Made by a program: the position numbers and the translations under genes
NCBI GenBank assembly: GCA_040755295.1
Contig: JBFMBK010000018.1
Span: 1-48,769 of the forward strand
DNA: 48,769 nt
From: Bacillota bacterium
GTDB taxonomy: Bacteria; Bacillota; Desulfotomaculia; Desulfotomaculales; Ammonificaceae
Reading direction: 5' to 3'
Notes under the pieces: model-generated
What the model was told of the DNA's origin: nothing
The model's database searches: none
Seen by the model: only the letters and a program-made list of their open reading frames with translations
In this document: positions 42,639 to 48,769 of the stretch, in pieces
Position numbering within the stretch: the stretch's first letter is position 1
How the letters are laid out: each line of letters starts with the position of its first letter

Positions 42639-44600
42639 TCATTTAACCGTAAGCGATGTAATAACGCCGTTTTCCAGCCGGACTTCCACCATGTATCCTT
42701 TTGTTTCCGCCAGCGCCACTTCTTTACCCAGGATATCCTTCGCCACAACACCGTTCAACAGGCTGTAATTGTGCAAATAGCCGTTGACCTCCAATGCGAC
42801 ACGCCTGGTGTCTTCGTTAACGCTGCTGACCCGTCCGCTGAACGTTATATTCTGGTCGTCAAGGACCTCTATTTCCGTTACCCTGTGTTCCTCTACCGTA
42901 ACCCGTACTTTGGCTCCGGGTATAATCTCTATCAGGTTGATCTCATCGCCGTTACGGAAGAAATGCGCGTCCCCCGTGACGTCGTAATCCAGTTCCAGAC
43001 CGCCGATATCAAAAGATATGGACCGGGGTGAATCCGTCAGCATCGTAATCGTTCCTTCGAATTCCCCTTCCTCTTCGTCGATAACCTCTATATACGTTAT
43101 TGTTTGTTCGTTGTTTAGCTCGAAAATAATATAGTCGCCGCGTTTCAATTCTTCTAGATCCATTACCCGGCCGTCCTTGACTATTTCCGCTTTTTCGTCC
43201 AGGTCGTAGCGTTTTTCCGTCCCGTTTATATGGATGGAGATTTCCTTCGTGTAATTATTAAGAACCATGCCGCTGTAACTCGTCACGGTCCCGGAGAGCA
43301 CGTTAATTTGCAGCACGGTGTCTCCCGCCACCCAGAGGTCCGCCCGGTCTCCCGATTTAAGATCGCTGTACGGAATCTCTCGTATTATATTCCTTGTCAC
43401 CTTGGTGTTCCCCGTAACCCGGTAATCACTTTTCACGCCCCTCGCTCTTAGAGTGAGCGAATTCGTGCCTACCCGGGTAATCGTTCCGCTGATCTGATTC
43501 AGTTCATGCAACTCTATTTGAAATACCCGGTTGTTTCCATCCATGCCGACTTTAACGTAAGCATCGGGCGCCAGGTCGGTATAGCCGACATTCTTTCCGT
43601 CTCTGATCAGCCTCGCATCGGGAAATACGTCATAAAACGACAGGTTTCCGGAGTCGTTTTGCAGGGTCAACCTTAACATCCCCTTTTCACCCTGCGCAAG
43701 GGAATAAACAATCCCCGATGTGGTGGCACCCGGTTCGCCGTACTCCCCCGGAGCGCAGGCATACAGGACGTGTCCCCGGCTGTCCACGATAAGCCTTACC
43801 CTTTCCCCCTCCACCAATGAGTTTAATTCAACCGCCTGGTTCCCGCGGTTCACCCGGTAATCCGCCGGAACAGCAACCGCACGTTCGCCTGTCAAATTGC
43901 TGACCGTGAGCATAAGCCCGGCGACACCGTTCGCCCTCCCGGTCAGCCGCGTCATCGGCGGCGGCGCGTTTACCCAACCGTCCTCAATAATTCTTTGCAG
44001 CATCGCGCACATCTGCGCGCGCGTGACATTCATCTGCGGCGCGAACAGGTTTCCCGGAAGGCCGCGCATAATACCTTTTTTAGCGACCGCTCCAACATGC
44101 CCCCGGTATTTTTCAGGAATGCTCGCGGCGTCGGTGAAGGACAAATCCGTTTCGGGAGACAGATTCAGCGCAAGGCATAATAATGATGCCGTTTCGTACC
44201 GGCAGGCTTTTCTTTCGGGGTCAAGATAAGGTAAACCCTCTTTGGTCAACATACCCTTTTGTACGGCGAGAGCAAGATATTCCTTCCCCCAGTATACTTT
44301 TGGGTTATAGCTTAATCCGGAAATATCCGTTTTCCCGGCCTCGTCACCGAGCCCGAGGGTGTTAAGTATCATTACCACCGCCTCAATGAATGTCACCGTG
44401 TTATCGGGCGCAAACTCCCCCCCCGGGTAACCGTGGACAATGTCGTAAGCGCTCATCTCGGTGATCGGCTGCTCCGCCCAATGTCCCTTAACGTCGCTAA
44501 ACCCGGTCCCCGCCGCGGCCGTCACCGCGGGAACCAACAAAACCAGTGCTGAAAACACCAGTGCCAAGACCTTCCCGGTGATTTTCCCAGTCTGGCGCAC
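42639..44600 (-). CDS. SLH-domain cell-surface protein
   Basis: 653 aa from the GTG at 44600 (GGAGGGGTGG upstream); a GTG at 44618 is also in frame. Signal peptide VLALVFSALVLLVPAVTAAAG. Three S-layer homology domains at about 30-210 (FSDVKGHWAEQPITEMSAYD, then CRYETASLLCLALNLS, then VTRAQMCAMLQRII). The rest (about 215-650) is a row of repeated beta domains (ISGTITRVGTNSLTLRARG, FEGTITMLTDSPRSISFDIG, FSGRVSSVNEDTRRVALEVN). SLH binds secondary cell-wall polymer. It lies where gpr is found in Bacillus and is bracketed by inverted repeats. Confidence 0.9.
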   Translation of the reverse strand: MRQTGKITGKVLALVFSALVLLVPAVTAAAGTGFSDVKGHWAEQPITEMSAYDIVHGYPGGEFAPDNTVTFIEAVVMILNTLGLGDEAGKTDISGLSYNPKVYWGKEYLALAVQKGMLTKEGLPYLDPERKACRYETASLLCLALNLSPETDLSFTDAASIPEKYRGHVGAVAKKGIMRGLPGNLFAPQMNVTRAQMCAMLQRIIEDGWVNAPPPMTRLTGRANGVAGLMLTVSNLTGERAVAVPADYRVNRGNQAVELNSLVEGERVRLIVDSRGHVLYACAPGEYGEPGATTSGIVYSLAQGEKGMLRLTLQNDSGNLSFYDVFPDARLIRDGKNVGYTDLAPDAYVKVGMDGNNRVFQIELHELNQISGTITRVGTNSLTLRARGVKSDYRVTGNTKVTRNIIREIPYSDLKSGDRADLWVAGDTVLQINVLSGTVTSYSGMVLNNYTKEISIHINGTEKRYDLDEKAEIVKDGRVMDLEELKRGDYIIFELNNEQTITYIEVIDEEEGEFEGTITMLTDSPRSISFDIGGLELDYDVTGDAHFFRNGDEINLIEIIPGAKVRVTVEEHRVTEIEVLDDQNITFSGRVSSVNEDTRRVALEVNGYLHNYSLLNGVVAKDILGKEVALAETKGYMVEVRLENGVITSLTVK

Positions 44601-44751
44601 TATTCCCACCCCTCCCACGCATTTCCTAATTTTTTCGACATTCCCGGGAAGAATCCTGCTATTATAAACCTTTCAATAGACAGAAAACGAATTACTCTGT
44701 GTATTAGTTAAACCTTATCCGGCAGACGAATAGAGGAGTTTTCCATAGGCG

Positions 44752-44851
44752 GCTGTGTCCGCTCCATCTGAAGAACAAAAATGGGGGAAATGGCAGCTCA
44801 CAAACGCATCGTAATACGGAGTTTATCGCCGCACCCTGCGGAAGAACACTT
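44752..44851 (-). repeat. Second repeat type, copy 2 (right side of SLH gene)
   Basis: On the minus strand GTTCTTCCGCAGGGTGCGGC, GATAAACTCCGTATTACG, GTGAGCTGCCATT and TTCTTCAGATGGAGC, matching 42443-42550 in the opposite orientation. Confidence 0.65.
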
Positions 44852-44855
44852 GAGT

Positions 44856-45082
44856 AACCTACACGGAACGCGGCTAGAAGTGATGGGCAGTGCAAGCAAG
44901 ACCGCCGGAGACGAACCGGGCAATTGGGAAATGAGACGTGGGAAGTTGGAAGTGGGATTCTCGAAGGAATTCGCTTATTAAGCGAATTTTCACAAGCATC
45001 TCACCTCTGACATCTCACTTCCCACCTCGCAGTTGGTAGCAATGCACTGCTTATCGTCGCGCCCTACGAAAGAATGCTTGTT
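44856..45082 (-). repeat. Interspersed repeat copy F (long interior)
   Basis: Minus-strand left core GGGCGCGACGATAAGCAGTG CATTGCTACC, and right core CATCACTTCTAGCCGCGTTCCGTG; interior GAATTCGCTT-type palindrome and heptamers (GAAATGA GACGTGG GAAGTTG GAAGTGG GATTCTC). Closest to copy B. Confidence 0.8.
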
Positions 45083-45095
45083 ATCAAGAGGTAAA

Positions 45096-45143
45096 AATAG
45101 ATCCCCCTCCACCCGGCACGCCGGCCCGTTGAAGGGGGACGAT
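45096..45143 (-). terminator. Probable terminator of the holin-like gene
   Basis: Long GC-rich hairpin with outer stem TCCCCCT/AGGGGGA; minus strand continues into TCTATTTTTA. Confidence 0.6.
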
Positions 45144-45171
45144 TAAAGAAATTTCTGATGTTCCGGCGCAA

Positions 45172-45519
45172 TTACCGCAACATCGTAGGTACAAACGCAT
45201 CGATGAGGCCGATGACAAAGGCTGCAATCAGCGCCCCGATAATGCTTACACTCAATAACCCGGGGATCACGAACTGCGCCAAATAAATTACCACCGCGGC
45301 AGTTATAAACCCTACGAGACCGCGGCTTTGCGGCGAAATGCGCTCGCCCAGAAGCGATTCAGCGATATAACCGAGAATGGTGATTACCGCCGCAGCGATA
45401 AGCGCCCCAAGAATACCGCCTTTAACCACGAAGCCTGGAGATACCCAGCTCACGATCATCAGCACGATGGCTGAAACAACGAATCTGACGATTGCGCCGA
45501 TCCACGTCTGACGTTCCAC
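45172..45519 (-). CDS. Phage-holin-family (PF04020, YvlD-like) membrane protein
   Basis: 115 aa, GTG start after AAGGAGGTGATATA (a near-perfect site), so the longer frame to 45561 is rejected. Four hydrophobic helices: AIVRFVVSAIVLMIVSWV, GGILGALIAAAVITILGYI, GLVGFITAAVVIYLAQFVI and IIGALIAAFVIGLIDAFV. Family members are small four-helix membrane proteins of unknown role. Confidence 0.87.
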   Translation of the reverse strand: MERQTWIGAIVRFVVSAIVLMIVSWVSPGFVVKGGILGALIAAAVITILGYIAESLLGERISPQSRGLVGFITAAVVIYLAQFVIPGLLSVSIIGALIAAFVIGLIDAFVPTMLR

Positions 45520-45763
45520 TATATCACCTCCTTCAACGCATTTGATGATATGATTGGCCAAAACAGGTAATATTATTCTTGTCCTGCGAAAAAACTATAT
45601 TTTGCATACTATTCAACCCCGCGCCCGTCCGTTTACGGTTCGCTGTGAAAAAATTCACCCCTACGTAAACCGGTGCTTGCAATTAACTGTAAAGCCGTGT
45701 TAAAATGGCCGTTAGGAATATTAGTGGTATGTATGGCAAAAAATTTTGTGGGGAGGTGAGATA

Positions 45764-46030
45764 TTGGCCAAAAAATCCTCGCTAAAGCGTTTGCGGCAGA
45801 TTCAAAAGCAGACTCTCCGGAGCGCCGGCATGCGGTCCGCGTTGCGGACAGTCATCAAAAAATATAAGACAGCGCTGGTTTCCGGTCAGGAGGATATGGA
45901 GGGGAAATTGCGGAAAGCTTTACAGGCACTTGACAAGGCTTCCACAAAAGGCATCATTCACAAGAATACTGCAGCAAGAAAGAAATCCCGCTTGGTTAAA
46001 GAGTTTAACAAGAGTAGCTCAGCGGTTTAA
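45764..46030 (+). CDS. rpsT: 30S ribosomal protein S20
   Basis: 88 aa. TTG start at 45764 after GGGGAGGTGAG; the frame 6 codons longer includes the binding site and is rejected. Highly basic helical protein: AKKSSLKRLRQIQKQTLRSA, LRTVIKKYKTAL, LDKASTKGIIHKNTAARKKS. It binds 16S rRNA. Divergent from the holin-like gene and convergent with holA. Confidence 0.96.
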   Translation: MAKKSSLKRLRQIQKQTLRSAGMRSALRTVIKKYKTALVSGQEDMEGKLRKALQALDKASTKGIIHKNTAARKKSRLVKEFNKSSSAV

Positions 46031-46155
46031 TCGACGTTTGCCTCATAAAGTAAACGTGTTTAGGACCCTGGAATTTGCTTCACTATTAAATGCCGCCAGC
46101 GGCACCGAATATGCCCGGTGGCTTTAAAATTTTTATGGGAACTTCCGTTTGTATA

Positions 46156-46328
46156 TATTCAGATACTCCGGTGGGCGCAACGATAAGTAACGCATTGCTG
46201 CGTCAGCCGGGTGGAGCCGAATCTTCATGTACTTCTATGTACACTCCGGTTCGCCCCCACCCGGTCTTCATTGCACTGCATCACTTCTCGCCGCGTTCCG
46301 TCAATGTAATGTGGGCGGCTGAATAGTT
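46156..46328 (+). repeat. Interspersed repeat copy G
   Basis: Left end ATTCAGATACTCCGGTGGGC, core CAACGATAAGTAACGCATTGCTGCG, GAGCCGAATC interior, CATCACTTCTCGCCGCGTTCCG and right end CTGAATAGTT (46319-46328), the same terminal 10-mer as copy D. It fills the rpsT-holA convergent gap. Confidence 0.8.
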
Positions 46329-46339
46329 ACCCTAGTTAT

Positions 46340-47401
46340 TTACTTTCCAAGACGGTATGCAGTGCCCCCTGACTTTTTCCCCAGGCTCAACAGCAGAAGA
46401 CGTCGTTCCAGTCCCTCATAAAAATCTTCCCGGCTTGTTTTTGTCGACATGTCGACTTCAAGTAAGCTCCGGAACAGTGCTTCCAATTCCGTTCTCGGGA
46501 AGCGCAGCGCCTGTGCCGCGGACTTCTTCGCCACAAAAGGATGAACACCGCCGAGATCCCGGGGTGAGACCTCGCGGCCTTTTCCCGAAACAAGAATGTC
46601 CTGCGCAAGGATTATCAGGCGTAACTGCCGCGCCAGAAGTGAAAGAACGACACCCTGCGGTTCTTTTTCCAATAACGTCTTTATCTTCGCCAGTGCATCC
46701 GGGTAGCGCCGTTCCCCCAGGGCGTCCGTCGCCGCAAAGACCGTTTCTTCGATTGAAGGGTTCAATACCGCCGCCACGTCGCCGGCGGAGATAGCAGCCC
46801 TGTCCCCCGCGTAGGCAAGCACTTTTTCGACCTCATTATTTAAAAAGGTCAGATCGCGGCCACCCGACAGCAAGGCGCTGACGGCCGACGCTTCGAAGGT
46901 CTTTCCGACCTGTCGCGCTTTTTTTTGAAACCATTTCCTCAGGTCTTCAGGCGCAAGATGGATAAACTCCACCACCCTCCCGCGCGCCTCTACCAGTTTA
47001 TAGACCTCTCTTCTTTTATCGACCGACCCGGCCGTACAGAAAATGAGGCAGGTGGCCTCCTCCGGCTGCCTCAGGTATGAAACTAATGATGAATGCTCTT
47101 TCGGCCGCCCGGATAAAAAATAGGGGGCGTTTCTTACGACCACCAGCCGGAAGTTCGAAAAAAGAGGTGGAGTGCCCGCGATCTCGGCGACTTCCGCTTC
47201 CGAAACTTCCTCACCGTCCAGCACCTCGAAATTGAAACTCGGCTCTTCCCCGACCAGTGCCGCCCCGAAACGCCTTACGGCCTCCCGCTGGAGGAAAACC
47301 TCCGGACCATGGAAAAGGTAGAGCGGCTTAATCTTTCCCTTTTCTAGCTCGGCAAGAAGATCCTTGAAATACTGCAATTGATTCATCTCCGTTATTCGCA
47401 A
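46340..47401 (-). CDS. holA: DNA polymerase III subunit delta
   Basis: 353 aa. Clamp-loader delta fold: KGKIKPLYLFHGPEVFLQRE, then TPPLFSNFRLVVVRNAPYF, YLRQPEEATCLIFCTAG, and C-terminal collar domain LSLLARQLRLIILAQDILV. No Walker motif, as is usual for delta. It opens the beta clamp. TTG start at 47401 with AGGG upstream; the ATG at 47386 has its GGAG too close. Bacillus order (holA next to rpsT) is kept, but the two genes are convergent here. Confidence 0.93.
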   Translation of the reverse strand: MRITEMNQLQYFKDLLAELEKGKIKPLYLFHGPEVFLQREAVRRFGAALVGEEPSFNFEVLDGEEVSEAEVAEIAGTPPLFSNFRLVVVRNAPYFLSGRPKEHSSLVSYLRQPEEATCLIFCTAGSVDKRREVYKLVEARGRVVEFIHLAPEDLRKWFQKKARQVGKTFEASAVSALLSGGRDLTFLNNEVEKVLAYAGDRAAISAGDVAAVLNPSIEETVFAATDALGERRYPDALAKIKTLLEKEPQGVVLSLLARQLRLIILAQDILVSGKGREVSPRDLGGVHPFVAKKSAAQALRFPRTELEALFRSLLEVDMSTKTSREDFYEGLERRLLLLSLGKKSGGTAYRLGK

Positions 47402-47439
47402 AAGACCCTAACCCGGACAAGCCGGATCCAAAATATTTT

Positions 47440-47547
47440 ACCACAGAGGCACAGAGTTCGCAGAGAACAGACATGTCGAGATGAAAACAAAAACGAATAC
47501 CCATATTTCTGTCTTTTCCCCTCCGTGTGCTCTGTGTCTCTGTGGTT
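47440..47547. repeat. Inverted repeat of ACCACAGAG-type unit
   Basis: Left ACCACAGAGGCACAGAG (47440-47456) and right CTCTGTGTCTCTGTGGT (47531-47547) are inverted copies with one mismatch, with CAGAG/CTCCG extending them. Such CACAGAG intergenic repeats are seen in many bacteria. Confidence 0.65.
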
Positions 47548-47617
47548 AATTTTTCTTGCCATTTTGTGTTGATCTAGGCGTCAAAGCGCCTATTGAGCCG
47601 AAAAAAATTTTGTCTTT

Positions 47618-47956
47618 TTAACGTCGGCCGTCGCACGTCGGACCTTGTACCTGTGTTTCGCCCAACCGCAGCGCCACCGCTTCCACCTTACTCTTTATTG
47701 TAAGCTCCTTGTCCCGGCGCTCATCAATCTTGACCGTGGTAACCACCCGCTGAGCCCCTGCGTCAAATGGTATATCGTGCATACGCCGCGTCACCGCAAG
47801 GACTTCTTCCAGTTCCCCCTCCAGTATGGTACCCATGGCGGTTACCTCGTATTTCAGCCCGCTTTCTTTTACGACGCTCACGCAATCCGCCACATAACCG
47901 CTTACGCTCGCAGAACTCGTCCCGAGCGGCACCACTGAGACTTCTGCCACCACCAT
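47618..47956 (-). CDS. MTH1187/YqgV-family thiamine-binding protein
   Basis: 112 aa from the ATG at 47956 (GGGGTG site). Family N-terminus VVAEVSVVPLGTSSASVSGYV, then KYEVTAMGTILEGELEEVLAV, and RVVTTVKIDERRDKELTIKSKVEAV. The family (DUF77) binds thiamine or its pyrimidine parts. Cytosolic. No thiamine gene is next to it. Confidence 0.92.
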   Translation of the reverse strand: MVVAEVSVVPLGTSSASVSGYVADCVSVVKESGLKYEVTAMGTILEGELEEVLAVTRRMHDIPFDAGAQRVVTTVKIDERRDKELTIKSKVEAVALRLGETQVQGPTCDGRR

Positions 47957-48053
47957 AAATAACACCCCGTTTCCTTGCATTTATTTCGCCTTATACTCCT
48001 TATTCCCTTTAGCATGTCGTAATTGACGAAGAAAATTGTTAACTATTTCCCGT

Positions 48054-48089
48054 AAAAAAAAGAGCGGTCTCAATACGTTCCGCTCTTTT
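48054..48089 (-). terminator. Rho-independent terminator of the rhodanese gene
   Basis: AAAAGAGCGG / CCGCTCTTTT hairpin; the minus strand ends in seven T. Confidence 0.85.
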
Positions 48090-48114
48090 ATAACCGCGCT
48101 ACGGATTAGCTGTT

Positions 48115-48769
48115 CTATGGTGCAGGGTACGGCGCCGGATTGCCGTCTTTATCCTCCCTCGGGCCTTTTATGGGCTTATCGGCTTCCTTTGTTCCCTCCC
48201 AGCTAATCGAGTAACCAAACCTTAGGTTCTTTACGTTGAAACCGTCAGCGCCCAGCACACCACAGGCCAACCCAGCCGTATGTGCAGTAAAGCAGTACAC
48301 CAGGACTTCATTCTTGCCGCCGTTTGCAACGTGCGTTTCAAGGGCCTGACGCAGGGCCTTCATGTTGCTGTCCCTACCCATATCCTGAGCGGATGCTATA
48401 AAGATCGCTCCCGGGATGTGCCCGGCATCGTAATCTTTCCGGCCCCTTGTATCCAGCACGAGCGGGTCGTTGGCAATGTTGTCTCCGCCGTTGTGTCCCG
48501 TTCTATAGTCGCATAAGTCCCCGTCATCGTCGTCATCCAGAGCGGTTTTAAGGGCACTTGCCGTAACGAAGTTGGAATGAATGCTGGGTTCCTTCGCAGT
48601 AGGATCGTTTAATCCATTCAGGAATTTGTCCCCGTTATCATCCGTTATGGTGGCCGTGCTGGTATCCGCATCCCACGAAATGCTGGCCCCCAGCGCCTCT
48701 ACAACGGCCCTGACCGGTATCAAGACCCTGCCTCCGAGAATAATCGGCGCCTGATCAAAGCTGATTTCT
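48115..48769 (-). CDS. Stalk-domain plus rhodanese-like protein, 5' end outside the window
   Basis: Partial: 217 codons are visible and the frame is open to the window edge. The visible N-terminus is the end of a copper-amine-oxidase N-like stalk (APIILGGRVLIPVRAVVEAL, then GASISWDADTSTATITDD). A rhodanese domain follows: VLDTRGRKDYDAGHIPGAIF and the active-site loop VYCFTAHTAG with its Cys, GFNVKNLRFGYSISWEG. C-terminal tail is Pro-rich. Likely exported and attached to the cell wall; sulfur transfer or thiosulfate handling is inferred. Confidence 0.85.
   Translation of the reverse strand, partial: EISFDQAPIILGGRVLIPVRAVVEALGASISWDADTSTATITDDNGDKFLNGLNDPTAKEPSIHSNFVTASALKTALDDDDDGDLCDYRTGHNGGDNIANDPLVLDTRGRKDYDAGHIPGAIFIASAQDMGRDSNMKALRQALETHVANGGKNEVLVYCFTAHTAGLACGVLGADGFNVKNLRFGYSISWEGTKEADKPIKGPREDKDGNPAPYPAP

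Noticed and set aside
46010-46034. GAGTAGCTCAGCGGTTTAATCG resembles a tRNA D-arm start
   Set aside because: It is the end of rpsT coding sequence; no acceptor stem, anticodon arm or GTTCGAATC T-arm follows.

Overview
The window looks like a chromosome segment of a low-GC-phylum but moderately GC-rich, anaerobic, spore-forming Firmicute of the Peptococcaceae / Desulfotomaculum-Pelotomaculum-Carboxydothermus type. Evidence: a holA-rpsT-spoIIP-lepA-hemW-hrcA-grpE-dnaK-dnaJ-prmA block in Bacillus/Clostridia order, a CIRCE operator, an archaeal-like (group III) chaperonin inside the heat-shock operon, a selenocysteine HesB protein, many GTG/TTG starts with strong GGAGG sites, and copper-amine-oxidase-type stalk domains on secreted proteins. 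Species cannot be named from the sequence.

Layout. 1-4052: a secreted PQQ-propeller/RHS protein whose 3' end is cut by what looks like an IS21-family terminus. 4880-8139: base-excision-repair genes (nfo, a MagIII-like glycosylase) next to two tandem HEAT-repeat paralogues. 8684-11312: glcD-glcF. 11313-19193: a mixed region with a decayed polysaccharide deacetylase, a secreted serine hydrolase, a flavoprotein, a beta-helix protein, a HEPN-like unknown, an internally deleted alpha/beta hydrolase, a C_GCAxxG_C_C protein, and a divergent pair: Sec-containing HesB and a CsoR/CstR-type repressor with two matching operators. 19322-25855: a single-strand operon nurA-herA-mre11-rad50N-(coiled coil)-rad50C, an archaeal-style DNA end-resection set in a bacterium, with Rad50 split into separate ORFs just after the zinc-hook CxxC. 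26411-29566: DUF188 protein, a ParE/YefM-type toxin-antitoxin pair, an SDR protein with a GbsR/MarR regulator. 29945-41241: the heat-shock/translation operons. 41263-48769: spoIIP, an SLH-domain protein bracketed by inverted repeats where gpr would be expected, a holin-like membrane protein, rpsT, holA, a thiamine-binding protein and a partial stalk/rhodanese protein.

Several intergenic regions carry two unusual repeat types: (i) an interspersed 85-280 bp element family in both orientations, one copy flanked by a 10-bp direct repeat as after insertion, and (ii) tracts of degenerate tandem repeats with a strict 7-bp period but different unit sequence at each locus, often ending exactly at stop codons.

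How the genes work together: NurA nuclease, HerA translocase and Mre11-Rad50 are expected to process DNA double-strand ends; nfo and the glycosylase serve base excision; HrcA/CIRCE controls GrpE-DnaK-DnaJ and probably the group III chaperonin with them; the CstR-like repressor probably links sulfur/persulfide or metal stress to the selenoprotein HesB.
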